64,000 nucleotides of DNA from Xylanimonas allomyrinae (GTDB lineage Bacteria; Actinomycetota; Actinomycetes; Actinomycetales; Cellulomonadaceae): the NCBI RefSeq assembly GCF_004135345.1, contig NZ_CP035495.1, forward strand, positions 3,100,001 to 3,164,000. The letters are read 5' to 3'. Position 1 is the stretch's first letter. Every line of letters begins with the position of its first letter. The translations under genes and the position numbers were made by a program. Below are positions 35,585 to 44,013 of the stretch, one piece after another. The notes under the pieces are model-generated. The model saw nothing but the letters and a program-made list of their open reading frames with translations, did not search any database and was not told the origin of the DNA.

Positions 35585-37963
35585 ATGCCCGCCCCCGTGC
35601 CACCCGCCGGGCCCCGCACCACGACGGCGCCCCCACCCCCACCCCCACCCCCGACCGCCATCGCCGGCACCCGGGACCAACCGGTCCTACGACGCATCGC
35701 GACCCTGCTCTCGCCCTACAAGGCCCAGCTCGCGCTCGTGGCGCTCGCGGTCGTCGTCAGCGCGGGGCTGACGAGCGTGGCCCCGTTCCTCACCCGCTCG
35801 GTGTTCGACGACGCGCTCTTCCCGGCCACGCCCGACGGCACCGTCGGACCGCCCGACCTGACCCTGCTGTACTGGCTCATCGGCGGGCTGATCGCGATCC
35901 CGCTGGTCAGCGCCCTCATCGGCGTCGGGCAGACGTGGCTGACCACCCGCATCGGCAACGGCGCGATGGCGGACCTGCGCGTGGCGCTGTTCGCTCACCT
36001 GGAACGCATGGAGCTCGCGTTCTTCACCTCGACGCGCACCGGCGACATCCAGTCGCGCCTGGCCAACGACGTCGGCGGGGTGCGGTCGGTGCTCACCAGC
36101 ACCGCGACGTCGATCCTGCAGAACGTCGTGACCGTCATCGCGGCGTTCGTGTCGATGATCGTGCTGAGCTGGCAGCTGACCATCATCACGCTGGTGCTGA
36201 TGCCGCTGTTCATGGTGATCCAGGTCCGCGTCGGCAAGCGGCGCAAGGCGTTGCAGCGGCGCACGCAGGAATCGTTGTCGGAGATGACGGCGATCACCGA
36301 GGAGTCGCTCGGCGTCTCGGGCGTGCTGCTCGCCAAGGTGTTCAACCGTGCCGACGTCGAGGTCGAGCGGTACCGCCGCGAGAACCGCCGCCAGACGCGG
36401 CTCCAGGTCAAGAACGCCATGACCGGGCAGACGTTCTTCTCGATCGTCTCCACGTTCTTCGGGCTGACACCCGCGATCGTGTACCTCGTGGCGGGGCTGC
36501 TCATCAACGGCGGCACGCTCGTGGGCGGGGCCGTGCTGACGGCCGGGACCATCGTCGCGTTCACGACCCTCCAGTCCCGGCTCCAGCAGCCGCTCGTGCA
36601 GCTCATGCGCGTGACCCTGGACGTGCAGACGTCGTTCGCGCTGTTTGGGCGCCTCTTCGAGTACCTCGACCTCGAACCCGCCATCCAGGACCGGCCCGGG
36701 GCGCGTGCGCTGCGCAAGGACGAGGTGCGCGGCGAGGTCGAGCTGCGCGACGTCTGGTTCCGCTACCCGCAGACCCGCGCGGAGTCCGCGCCGGGGGGAG
36801 CGGCGGCGTCGGGCGGCGGCCGTGGCGGCAAGGGCGGGCGCGGGGCGCGCGGCCGCTCGGGGCGCGGGTACCGGGCGCTCGAGGTGCCCGTGGTCGCGGC
36901 GCTCACCGACATGGCCGGCGCCAACGTCCTGCCGCCGACGTCGGCACCCGGGCTGGCGGCCGCGGTGCCCGTCGTGGACGAGCCCGGTGCCGCGCGGGGT
37001 TCCGCGGAGCGGCCTTCTGCGGAGCGGCCGACGGCCGAGGGCACGCGGGCGGGCACGCCGTCGGCCGTCCACCCGGACGACCCGGCCCCGCTGCCCGAGG
37101 CGCGCAAGTACCTCGACATCGACGTGACCGACCTCGCCCAGGTGGGCGAGGACCTCGACGCCGACGGCCGCATCTCCGACTCCGAGAAGTGGGCGCTCGC
37201 GGATCTCTCGCTGACGGTGCGGGCCGGGCAGCTCGCGGCGCTCGTCGGCCCGTCCGGCTCGGGCAAGACGACCCTGACGTACCTGGTGCCGCGCCTGCAC
37301 GAGGTGACGCGCGGCGCCGTGCTCATCGACGGCGTCGACGTGCGTGACGTCACGCAGGGGTCGCTGGCCGACGTCGTCGGGATGGTGACGCAGGAGCCGT
37401 ACCTGTTCCACGGGACGATCACCGAGAACCTCCGGTACGCGCGGGCCGACGCGACCGACGCCGAGATCGTCGAGGCGTGCCGGGCGGCGAACATCCACGA
37501 CCGGATCGTGAGCTTCGCGGACGGGTACGAGACCATCACGGGCGAGCGCGGGTTCCGCCTGTCGGGCGGTGAGAAACAGCGGCTGTCCATCGCCCGGGTG
37601 CTCATCAAGGACCCCAAGATCCTCATCCTCGACGAGGCGACGTCGGCCCTCGACACCGCGACCGAGCGGCTGGTGCAGCAGGCGCTCGAACGCGCGATGG
37701 CCGACCGGACGACGTTCGCGATCGCGCACCGCCTGTCGACGATCATGAACGCCGACGTGATCTTCGGGGTCGCGGACGGGCGGCTCGTCGAGCACGGCAC
37801 GCACGACGAGCTGCTGCGGCGCGGCGGCCTTTACGCGCGGTTGTACGCCGAACAGTTCGGGGGCGGCGCCGTCGAGGCCCGCCTGGCGGACGCCGTCCAG
37901 TTCGCGGACGGCACCACCATCCCCCGCGCGGCCACCCACCCGCACCCGGACGTACCGGTCTGA
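35585..37963 (+). CDS. ABC exporter (MsbA-like) with an EF-hand-like insertion in its nucleotide-binding domain
   Basis: A 792-residue half-transporter. The Pro-rich N-terminus is followed by six membrane segments (about 45-345) and a C-terminal ATPase. The A-loop tyrosine (VWFRYPQTR) is at about 394, but Walker A GPSGSGKTTL is only at about 555. Usually fewer than 40 residues separate them. The roughly 130-residue insert is Gly/Arg/Pro/Ala-rich and ends with DLDADGRISDSE (523-534), which fits a 12-residue EF-hand calcium loop. Signature LSGGEKQR (659), Walker B ILILDE (679-684) and the H-loop AIAHRL are intact, so the enzyme should be active as a homodimer. The ATG at 35585 is preceded by GAGCATGGGGTC, a weak ribosome site. 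Substrate unknown. Confidence 0.92.
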   Translation: MPAPVPPAGPRTTTAPPPPPPPPTAIAGTRDQPVLRRIATLLSPYKAQLALVALAVVVSAGLTSVAPFLTRSVFDDALFPATPDGTVGPPDLTLLYWLIGGLIAIPLVSALIGVGQTWLTTRIGNGAMADLRVALFAHLERMELAFFTSTRTGDIQSRLANDVGGVRSVLTSTATSILQNVVTVIAAFVSMIVLSWQLTIITLVLMPLFMVIQVRVGKRRKALQRRTQESLSEMTAITEESLGVSGVLLAKVFNRADVEVERYRRENRRQTRLQVKNAMTGQTFFSIVSTFFGLTPAIVYLVAGLLINGGTLVGGAVLTAGTIVAFTTLQSRLQQPLVQLMRVTLDVQTSFALFGRLFEYLDLEPAIQDRPGARALRKDEVRGEVELRDVWFRYPQTRAESAPGGAAASGGGRGGKGGRGARGRSGRGYRALEVPVVAALTDMAGANVLPPTSAPGLAAAVPVVDEPGAARGSAERPSAERPTAEGTRAGTPSAVHPDDPAPLPEARKYLDIDVTDLAQVGEDLDADGRISDSEKWALADLSLTVRAGQLAALVGPSGSGKTTLTYLVPRLHEVTRGAVLIDGVDVRDVTQGSLADVVGMVTQEPYLFHGTITENLRYARADATDAEIVEACRAANIHDRIVSFADGYETITGERGFRLSGGEKQRLSIARVLIKDPKILILDEATSALDTATERLVQQALERAMADRTTFAIAHRLSTIMNADVIFGVADGRLVEHGTHDELLRRGGLYARLYAEQFGGGAVEARLADAVQFADGTTIPRAATHPHPDVPV

Positions 37964-38192
37964 CCGGCGGTCGGGCGAGGGTACGGGTCCGTGCAGGAAT
38001 CGGCGGGGATCCTGCGCGAACCCATACCCCCGCCGGGGCGACCCGACCTGTGGAGTCAGGGTGGAACTGGGGGAGACCCCGGTGTTCGCCGTCGTGGGCT
38101 GCGAGCTACCGTCGAAAGATGACGAGCACCGACGCCGCCGCTCCCCGCGTCACGGGCGCAGTCCGGAGCAACGCCGATCGCGGGACACTCCC

Positions 38193-39122
38193 ATGACCGC
38201 GCCGACCCAGCCCTTCGACCCGGCACCGACCGCCGATCCCTCGCCGGCCGTCGGCCCCGCCCCCTCCCGGCGGCCAGGCATGCGCGGCCTCGCCGTCGCA
38301 GGGATCGTCCTCGCGGCCGTGGCAGTCGGGTGGGGCGTGCTCCTGCTGGTCGACTTCGCGCGGTCGAGCACGACGACGGCCCACGCCTCGTACCGCCCCG
38401 CCCCGACCGTCGAGCTCGTCGCCGACGGCGCCGTCCACGTCACCGCCGCACCCGGCTCCGTCCAGGTCGACCGGGTCGCGCGCTCGGGCCTCAGCGGCCC
38501 GCGGTACGCGGTGGACCAGCGCGACGACCGGCTCGTGGTGACACACCGCTGCACCGGGCTCGGCGCCGTGCTGATCAGCTGCTCGGGCGGGTTGGACGTG
38601 ACCGTGCCCGAGGCCACGCACGTCATCGTGCGGACCTCCAACGGGCAGGTCGTCGCAAGCGGGCTCGCCGGCGACGTACGGCTGCGCACCAGCAACGGTC
38701 GCGTCGAGGCGACACGCATCGGCGGGCTGCTCCACGTCGAGACCAGCAACGGGGACATCGCCGTGCGTGACACCGCCGGCGACGCCGACCTGCGCACGTC
38801 GAACGGCCGGATCCACGCCGTCGGGGTGGGCGGGACGCTCACGGCGGAGTCGAGCAACGGTCACCTCGACCTGCGCGAGATCGGCGGGTCGGCCCGCGCG
38901 ACCACGAGCAACGGCAGCGTCGAGATCGCCGCCGTCGACGGCGACGTGACCGCGCGCACCAGCAACGGCGACATCACCGTGCACGGCGGCCCCGAGCCGG
39001 TCGCCCTGACCATCCGCACCAGCAACGGGAACCAGCGCGTCGAAGGCCCCACCGACCCGGACGCGCGCCGCCGCGTCGAGATCCGCACCTCCAACGGGGA
39101 CGTCTCCTACCTGGGCGGGTGA
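38193..39122 (+). CDS. Membrane-anchored DUF4097 beta-helix protein
   Basis: A 309-residue protein with a Pro-rich cytoplasmic N-terminus, one hydrophobic segment at about residues 28-50 (GLAVAGIVLAAVAVGWGVLLLVDFA) and an outside domain. That domain has nine xSNG turns (TSNG, SSNG) spaced about 17 residues apart, the coil period of the DUF4097 adhesin-like beta-helix. The ATG at 38193 is the first sensible start before the membrane segment. It is 229 bases from the ABC exporter and functionally unassigned; an envelope or stress role is typical of the family. Confidence 0.85.
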   Translation: MTAPTQPFDPAPTADPSPAVGPAPSRRPGMRGLAVAGIVLAAVAVGWGVLLLVDFARSSTTTAHASYRPAPTVELVADGAVHVTAAPGSVQVDRVARSGLSGPRYAVDQRDDRLVVTHRCTGLGAVLISCSGGLDVTVPEATHVIVRTSNGQVVASGLAGDVRLRTSNGRVEATRIGGLLHVETSNGDIAVRDTAGDADLRTSNGRIHAVGVGGTLTAESSNGHLDLREIGGSARATTSNGSVEIAAVDGDVTARTSNGDITVHGGPEPVALTIRTSNGNQRVEGPTDPDARRRVEIRTSNGDVSYLGG

Positions 39123-39222
39123 CGGCCCGGCAGGTCGCGGCCGCCGCGAGCGCGCCGCGCAGTTGCTCGTCTCGCGGTTCGTCGCCGGCATTCTCCCCGC
39201 CGCGCACGCGTCACGACGGGGG

Positions 39223-40146
39223 CTACCGCGCGAGCGCGCCCGCCAGCGCCGTCAGCGTCTCGGTGACGTCAGCCTCGACCTTGACCGTGGCGAGCGGGTC
39301 CCCACGCGTCTCACCGCGGTTGACGATGACCACCGGCATGCCCGCCTTGGCCGCATGCCGCACGAACCGCAGCCCGCTCATCACCGTCAGCGACGTGCCC
39401 GCCACGAGCAACGCCCCCGCGTCGTCGACCATCGCGAACGCGCGCTCGACCCGCTCACGCGGCACCGCCTCGCCGAAGTAGACGATCTCCGGCTTGAGCA
39501 CCCCGCCGCAGAACTCGCACGGTGCCGGGCGAAAGTGCGCGGTCTGCTCGACGACGGCGTCGGCGTCGGGAGCCACCTCGATGTCGGTGACGGTGCGGAC
39601 GCCGTCGAGCACCTCGTCGAGGAAGTGCGGGTTGAGAGCCGACAACCGCTCGGCCAGATGCGCCCGCGAGATCACCCGGCGGCACGTCAGGCACACCACC
39701 CGGTCGGAACGGCCGTGCAGGTCGATCACCTTGCGGGAACCGGCCTGCTCGTGCAGCAGGTCGACGTTCTGCGTGATGACGCCGCGCACGATGCCACGAT
39801 CCTCCAAGGCGGCCAGAGCGAGATGCCCGCCATTGGGCCGAGTGCGGCGCACGTGCTGCCAGCCCACATGGTTGCGCGCCCAGTAGTGGCGGCGGAACGC
39901 CTCGTCCGCGACGAACTGCTGGAACGTCATCGGGTTGCGAGGCGGCGAGTCCGGGCTGCGGTAGTCGGGGATGCCCGAGTCCGTCGAGATGCCCGCACCC
40001 GTCAGCACCGTGAAGGTCAGGCCGTGCAGCACCCGCGCGGCGTCCTCGGCGGTGCCGTGCCGGACGACGGCGTCCGCGGGAAGGGTCCACGTGCGCTGCT
40101 GATACGCGGCCCTGAGGATCGGGCGAGGCTGTGCGGCAGGGGGCAC
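39223..40146 (-). CDS. Sir2-family NAD-dependent protein deacylase
   Basis: A 307-residue sirtuin that removes acyl groups from lysine using NAD+. GAGIS, TQNVDLLHEQAG, the catalytic His in LHG, a CxxC pair (CLTC) and a second pair (CEFC) for zinc, and GTSLTV are all visible. The 48-residue N-terminal extension before the GAG motif is somewhat longer than usual. It lies about 108 bases from the divergent tRNA-Ser gene. Targets cannot be predicted. Confidence 0.93.
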   Translation of the reverse strand: MPPAAQPRPILRAAYQQRTWTLPADAVVRHGTAEDAARVLHGLTFTVLTGAGISTDSGIPDYRSPDSPPRNPMTFQQFVADEAFRRHYWARNHVGWQHVRRTRPNGGHLALAALEDRGIVRGVITQNVDLLHEQAGSRKVIDLHGRSDRVVCLTCRRVISRAHLAERLSALNPHFLDEVLDGVRTVTDIEVAPDADAVVEQTAHFRPAPCEFCGGVLKPEIVYFGEAVPRERVERAFAMVDDAGALLVAGTSLTVMSGLRFVRHAAKAGMPVVIVNRGETRGDPLATVKVEADVTETLTALAGALAR

Positions 40147-40201
40147 GAGTCGAGCCTACGCGCGGCACGGTGGCGCCGGGGCGCGTCGTGAGCGCGGGGA
40201 T

Positions 40202-40230
40202 TTGGGACGCGCGGCCCGAGCGGGTATCCT
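40202..40230 (+). promoter_or_regulatory. Promoter of tRNA-Ser
   Basis: TTGGGA (40202-40207), a 17-base spacer and TATCCT (40225-40230) lie 24 bases upstream of the tRNA 5' end. Confidence 0.65.
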
Positions 40231-40254
40231 CGGACGGCCGGTTACGACCGGCGA

Positions 40255-40341
40255 GGTAGCGTGTCCGAGTGGCCTAAGGAGCACGCCTCGAAAGCGTGTG
40301 TGGGTGAAAGTCCACCGTGAGTTCGAATCTCACCGCTACCG
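40255..40341 (+). tRNA. tRNA-Ser (CGA)
   Basis: The acceptor stem GGTAGCG pairs with CGCTACC. An anticodon loop CTCGAAA gives anticodon CGA (codon UCG). A long variable arm (GTGGGTGAAAGTCCAC) and a T-loop GTTCGAATC are as expected for tRNA-Ser. The length is 87 bases with no encoded CCA. Its 3' end is the integration site of the islands that follow. Confidence 0.96.
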
Positions 40342-40345
40342 CCCC
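40329..40345 (+). other. Attachment site attL (tRNA-Ser 3' end)
   Basis: CTCACCGCTACCGCCCC is repeated exactly at 42306-42322, and its first 14 bases recur at 53875-53888. The core lies in the tRNA T-arm and acceptor 3' strand, as is usual for tyrosine recombinases. Confidence 0.85.
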
Positions 40346-40349
40346 TGCA

Positions 40350-40387
40350 AGAGCCCCAGCCGCAGAAACCTGCCGGTCTGGGGCTCT
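40350..40387. terminator. Hairpin after tRNA-Ser
   Basis: Arms AGAGCCCCAG and CTGGGGCTCT lie 9 bases after the tRNA, followed by a T/C-rich stretch. A near-copy follows the second att site at about 42327-42364. Confidence 0.75.
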
Positions 40388-40409
40388 TCGCTTTCCCCGG
40401 TACTGCTTT

Positions 40410-40664
40410 TCACTGCTTTTTCCCCTCGGCGGCCAGGTCTGCCGACGCCTTCGTGACGAGCTGGTCGATGACGATCCGCAGGTCCGGATCGAGGCGATTG
40501 CGCTTCACGTAGTGCCGCCGAGTCGTCGCCTCGCCCGCGTGCCCCAGTTGCGCTGACGCGCTGGCGATCGAGGTCGAGTTCGCGACCGTCGTCCCCACAG
40601 TGCGGCGGAAGTCGTGGGGGCGGATGTCGAGCCCGCGGCTCGAGCGCGAATGCGGCAGGCGCAA
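40410..40664 (-). pseudogene. Integrase remnant 1 (tyrosine recombinase C-terminus)
   Basis: An 84-residue open frame carries the C-terminal catalytic motifs HDFRRT (Arg box), LGHAGEATTRRHY (His and catalytic Tyr) and a tail ending QLVTKASADLAAEGKKQ. The N-terminal domain and first catalytic Arg are missing, so it cannot work alone. It abuts attL in the orientation expected for the integrase of the element inserted at this tRNA. Confidence 0.85.
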
Positions 40665-40788
40665 GCCTAGCCAAGCCGGGCCAGCTCGGGCTTGGTGTCG
40701 GTGCTCCGGGAGGGTGGCCCGGACTGCGCACCGACGCGGCTTGCCCCGGCATCGGGTGCCCTGTGAGGACTTTCTTTACTGGCTCAAG

Positions 40789-40807
40789 CGCGCGGCTTCG
40801 CCGCGCG
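40789..40807. other. GC hairpin with a C(TTCG)G-type tetraloop
   Basis: CGCGCGG, a CTTCG loop and CCGCGCG form a very stable hairpin at the edge of copy A. A second short hairpin (GCGC-TTC-GCGC) follows about 40 bases on. The same structures recur in copy B. Confidence 0.6.
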
Positions 40808-40887
40808 GCCGGCCTCCCGGGCGGGGCCCCGCGCTCCGGCGCTTCGCGCCTCCGCGCACCCCACCCGTCCGGCCGGGCGCGAGCGCG

Positions 40888-40927
40888 ACGAAGGCGGCCC
40901 CGAGCCTCAGCTCAGAACCGCCTTCGT
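40888..40927 (-). terminator. Terminator of the DUF1778/GNAT unit, copy A
   Basis: ACGAAGGCGG and CCGCCTTCGT pair perfectly 19 bases beyond the DUF1778 stop on the minus strand. Copy B has the same at 52457-52496. Confidence 0.7.
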
Positions 40928-40945
40928 GACGGCCGCGATCTGATG

Positions 40946-41254
40946 TCAGCGCGACGCCAGTTCCTTCACGCCGAGCCGCTTCATGTCCCGACGTGCCGCC
41001 GTGATCGCAGCCGCCAGTTCGGGAATGACGGTCGCGTCCTCGTTCAAGGCAGCCTCGACCTGGTCGACCTCGCGTGGGGTCAGTTTGATGACGCGGTCAC
41101 GGAGCAGCACCTCGCGCGCTCGCTCCATCGCGGCGCCAAGGACGAATGCGGACACGTCCTGCTGCTGGGCAGACGCCGCCTCGCGGATCGTGGCCAGGGC
41201 CTCTGGCGTCAGGCGCATGTTCAGGCGCTCGGAGCGCGCGTTCTCTGTGGACAT
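40946..41254 (-). CDS. DUF1778 (TacA-like) antitoxin, copy A
   Basis: A 102-residue ribbon-helix-helix antitoxin. The N-terminus SERLNMRLTPEALATIREAA is the DNA-binding strand and helix, and VSAFVLGAAMERAREVLL is the dimer core. The C-terminal IKLTPREVDQVEAALNED region is the toxin-binding helix expected for TacA. The start is the ATG at 41254; a longer open frame is read-through over the neighbouring gene. It is transcribed after the GNAT gene, the reverse of the usual tacA-tacT order, with a candidate operator between them. Confidence 0.9.
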   Translation of the reverse strand: MSTENARSERLNMRLTPEALATIREAASAQQQDVSAFVLGAAMERAREVLLRDRVIKLTPREVDQVEAALNEDATVIPELAAAITAARRDMKRLGVKELASR

Positions 41255-41300
41255 GAAGACTCCTCGTGTCACCGCGCTGGTGACTGTCTCTCTCGGTGGC

Positions 41301-41319
41301 GTACATACACTGTACATAC
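41301..41319. promoter_or_regulatory. Candidate operator of the antitoxin gene, copy A
   Basis: Two direct copies of GTACATAC separated by ACT lie between the GNAT stop and the DUF1778 start. Read on the minus strand they give TATGTA, a possible -10. RHH antitoxins bind short repeats like these. The same repeat lies at 52870-52888. Confidence 0.55.
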
Positions 41320-41333
41320 GACAGGCGTACGGA

Positions 41334-41849
41334 TCAATCGGGATCCGACGCGGCGTACGTCGCCCGCAGCCGCTTCGTCGTGAGGAACAGGCCGAGCGAG
41401 TGGTCCGCGAAGCGCTGGAACCCGTGCTTGAGGTAGAAGCACGCCACGTCTTCGTGGAGTGCGTGAACCACGACCATCTCGAAGCCGAGATCGACCGACG
41501 CTGCGGCCAGCCGCTCGAGCGCCTGAACCAGAAGGAACCTCCCGAGGCCCTTGCCCTTGTAGTCCGAGTCGACGGCGAGGCGTGCGATGAGCGTCGCGGG
41601 CACCGGGTAGCGACGAGCGCGCCCCAGCGCCGACTCCGCCTCCTCGACGGACAGCTCGAAGGTGAGCATCGTGTAGTAGCCGGCCACGCGGCCCTCGCGC
41701 TCGTCAAGCAGCAGCATCGTGCGCGCGTTGTCTCTGCGCTCGCTCTGGCTGGCGTAATGCGCGAGCCAGTCGTCGAGCTCTGGTTCGCCACACGTGAACG
41801 GGTGCAACTTGAGGGCGTCGGACGTGAACGGTCGAACGATGAACATCCC
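41334..41849 (-). CDS. GNAT acetyltransferase toxin (TacT-like), copy A
   Basis: A 171-residue GNAT protein from the ATG at 41849 (an upstream in-frame start at 41912 is possible). The family order is clear: FTCGEPELDDWL near the N-terminus, GRVAGYYTM, LARLAVDSDYKGKGLGRFLL (acetyl-CoA loop) and FYLKHGFQRF. Known TacT toxins acetylate aminoacyl-tRNAs and are neutralised by a DUF1778 partner, which lies next to it. The copy at 52903 is identical in protein sequence as read. Confidence 0.9.
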   Translation of the reverse strand, partial: GMFIVRPFTSDALKLHPFTCGEPELDDWLAHYASQSERRDNARTMLLLDEREGRVAGYYTMLTFELSVEEAESALGRARRYPVPATLIARLAVDSDYKGKGLGRFLLVQALERLAAASVDLGFEMVVVHALHEDVACFYLKHGFQRFADHSLGLFLTTKRLRATYAASDPD

Positions 41850-42300
41850 TGCGAGCACCCTTCCGTGCCTGACGACGTCGGCCCCGGCCACCCTACGGGG
41901 GAGCGGTGACACGATGCCCAGCCCACGCGGCGGCGTGCGTTGAGCGCACAGGCTCGCGTCCGGCCCTGCACCGATACCCGAGCATCCGGCCGACTCCGGT
42001 CAGCATCAAGGGCGCCTACGGCGTCGCTGCGCGATGAACTGCGCTCACCCTTGACCCTGACCTCCGTCAGCCTCTTGTGCTCCGCTATCGCCGCGGCGCC
42101 TCCGAGTGTCCCGACCTCCGACACCCCGGTACCGTCGAAGAGGAAGCCAGGCCGCAGCGCCCGCGACTCACCTTTTTCACTCCTCTTTGCCAGCCAAACA
42201 GCCGCGAAAACGTACAACACGTTGCATAGCGAGACCAGGCGAACGCCCAGGTCAGACGCCAGATCGTCCAACCGAGCCAGCCCCGCCCAAAGGGCGCTCC
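41850..42300. other. Unassigned stretch between GNAT gene and second att site
   Basis: About 450 bases. A minus-strand frame reads DDLASDLGVRLVSLCNVL and continues across the GNAT gene, but no domain is recognised. An imperfect inverted repeat around CAAGGGCG (about 42003-42062) is also present in copy B and partly near 62180. Probably non-coding or a relic. Confidence 0.4.
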
Positions 42301-42305
42301 CGAAC

Positions 42306-42322
42306 CTCACCGCTACCGCCCC
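42306..42322 (+). other. Attachment site copy 2 (island junction)
   Basis: An exact copy of the 17-base tRNA-Ser 3' core lies here, followed by a near-copy of the hairpin that follows the tRNA. It marks the boundary between the first and second islands. Confidence 0.85.
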
Positions 42323-42585
42323 CGCAGGAGCCCCAGCCGCGAAAAACCGCCGGTCTGGGGCTCTCTGCTTGCCCGCCGTGCTTGCTCTAGCTCGTCTTTG
42401 CCTTCCGCGAGAAGGCCTGCTGAGGCTTTCGTGACGAGTTGTCGACGGGGCGGCAGGTCGTTGTCGGACTCGTCCACGAAGGACTCCGTGAGCACGTGTG
42501 AAGCGACCGACTCGCTGCCGGTAGGCGTCGAGGCTGTGCGCTCCCGGATGCGGGCAACGAGCTCTTGACGCGTGGCGCCGGCCAT
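42313..42585 (-). pseudogene. Integrase remnant 2 (C-terminal tail)
   Basis: The 90-residue frame contains RRQLVTKASAGLLAEGKDE, close to the tail of integrase remnant 1 (QLVTKASADLAAEGKKQ). Upstream residues (MAGATRQELVARIRERT) do not match it, so the frame is a chimera. It lies directly beyond att copy 2, as remnant 1 does beyond attL. Confidence 0.6.
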
Positions 42586-42689
42586 GGCTGCACCGCCTCT
42601 GTGCTGGCGGCCTGGTCGGCGTAGGGGCGCAAGCGCAGACGCCGACCGTTCGGCAGGATGTCGCGTGCGCCGAGGTCGTTGCGCCGACG

Positions 42690-42986
42690 TCAGAAGGCCT
42701 GCGGTGGTGCTGACCGCGCGCTGTTGCCGGGCTGGCGGGCGGCGAGCTCGTGCCAGAACGTCGCCGTCAGGACGGTGACCGGCCGCTCGCGCGATGCGTG
42801 ATCAGCGATCCACACCGACAGGCGCCGCGCGACGGCCATGCCAGCCCCGACCGCAGGCAGGGAGAACGCGATCCCGGTGCGGTAGAGCACCGCGGCGCCG
42901 AGCGCGAGGAGCACGGGCGCGATGACCCGCACCAGGACCGTCCGCAACACCGCCCGCCGCTGGACAGGTCGGTCGGTGGCCCGCAA
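42690..42986 (-). CDS. Possible small membrane protein
   Basis: 98 residues from a TTG start with a hydrophobic stretch VIAPVLLALGAAVLYRTGIAFSLPAVGAG and no recognised domain. It is divergent from mrr. Weak start and no visible ribosome site, so it may be spurious. Confidence 0.25.
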   Translation of the reverse strand: MRATDRPVQRRAVLRTVLVRVIAPVLLALGAAVLYRTGIAFSLPAVGAGMAVARRLSVWIADHASRERPVTVLTATFWHELAARQPGNSARSAPPQAF

Positions 42987-43020
42987 GCGCGGCCGTCCGC
43001 TCGCGTGCCACCATCTGCAT

Positions 43021-43950
43021 ATGACGCAGAACGACCTGCCGTCCTACCAGGACTTCATTCTCCCGGCGATCCGCGCAGTCGCAGAGCTTGGTGGATCGGC
43101 GCGGAGCAGGGAGATCGCGGATCACATCCTCGGCGAGGTCGACCCGACGGCGGAGATGCTCGCCCTCACGTATGAGTCGGATCCGACGAAGGCGGTCATC
43201 GCCGACAGGGTTGCCTGGGGTCGGTCCTACGCGAAGCTCATCGGGGCGCTGGAGAGCCCGAAGCGCGGAGTCTTCTTGCTCGCCCCGCTTGGCAAGGATC
43301 TCCTTGCGCTCCCCGAGGAGGAGGGAAAGCAACGCGTGCTCGTCCTCGAGCGAGAGTTCCGCAGGAGCCGGCCACGCAAGTCGTCAGCTCGGACGACCGA
43401 CTCGCCTGAGGTGCCCAACGGCTTCGTCGCGGACCCGATCCAGGATCCGTCCGACGTGGCGATCGAGCCGGAGGACGAGGCTGACGAACCGTTGAGTTGG
43501 AAGGACACCCCCCGCGCTCGACTCCACAAGCTCAGCCCAACGGCTTTCGAAGATTTCGTTCTGTATCTGCTCCGGCTCTACGGCCTCCAACTCGAGCGGG
43601 TTGGAGGTTCAGGTGATGAGGGCATCGACGGGATCGGCACGGCGCCAATCAGCCCAGTCTTGTCTTCGCGCGTCGCCGTACAGGTCAAGCGCTACGACCC
43701 CAACGGCAAACCCGTGGGTCGCGAGGTTGTTGCGCTCTTTCAGCGGGACGCCCAGACCAAGGGTGCCGAACGAGCGATCCTCGTCACCCTCGGACGGTTC
43801 TCCGAGCCGGCGCGGAGGGCCGCCATCTCGACGACGCCTACCGTCGATCTCATCGACGGGGAGAAGCTTGCGGATCTCGTCCTCGAACAGCAGGTCGGCG
43901 TCAAGCCCGAACCGGTTGTCGACCTCCACTGGTTCGACCGCTTCGACTGA
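43021..43950 (+). CDS. mrr: Mrr-type restriction endonuclease
   Basis: A 309-residue protein. The N-terminal winged-helix Mrr_N domain (about 5-100: LPSYQDFILPAIRAVAELGGSARSREI) precedes a charged linker and a PD-(D/E)xK nuclease domain (FEDFVLYLLRLYGLQLERVGGSGDEGIDG at 171-204, VAVQVKRY at 218-225), with GDEGIDG and QVK supplying the catalytic residues. Mrr enzymes cut methylated foreign DNA. It lies just upstream of the methyltransferase in the same direction, and the pair forms the first part of the defence cluster. No strong ribosome site is visible before the ATG. Confidence 0.9.
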   Translation: MTQNDLPSYQDFILPAIRAVAELGGSARSREIADHILGEVDPTAEMLALTYESDPTKAVIADRVAWGRSYAKLIGALESPKRGVFLLAPLGKDLLALPEEEGKQRVLVLEREFRRSRPRKSSARTTDSPEVPNGFVADPIQDPSDVAIEPEDEADEPLSWKDTPRARLHKLSPTAFEDFVLYLLRLYGLQLERVGGSGDEGIDGIGTAPISPVLSSRVAVQVKRYDPNGKPVGREVVALFQRDAQTKGAERAILVTLGRFSEPARRAAISTTPTVDLIDGEKLADLVLEQQVGVKPEPVVDLHWFDRFD

Positions 43951-44013
43951 TCGCGCCTCTGTTATCGGGCAGGTTCTGTGTTCCTGTCGGTTGGTCGTGG
44001 AAGGATCCGGTCC

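Larger units (their letters stand above)
40777..42319. repeat. Duplicated island segment, copy A
   Basis: About 1.54 kb repeats at 52346-53888 (constant offset 11569) with near-perfect identity up to about 42168 and scattered differences after that. It contains a terminator, a DUF1778 gene, a GNAT gene and an att copy at its end. The two copies are the ends of two tandem islands. Confidence 0.93.

Noticed and set aside
40946-42310. A 454-codon minus-strand gene spanning the island segment
   Set aside because: It reads through the GNAT gene in another frame and only its last 102 codons (DUF1778) have a start and domain. The same occurs at 52515-53915.
42313-42585. A novel 90-residue gene
   Set aside because: Its tail matches that of integrase remnant 1, so I interpret it as an integrase relic next to att copy 2.
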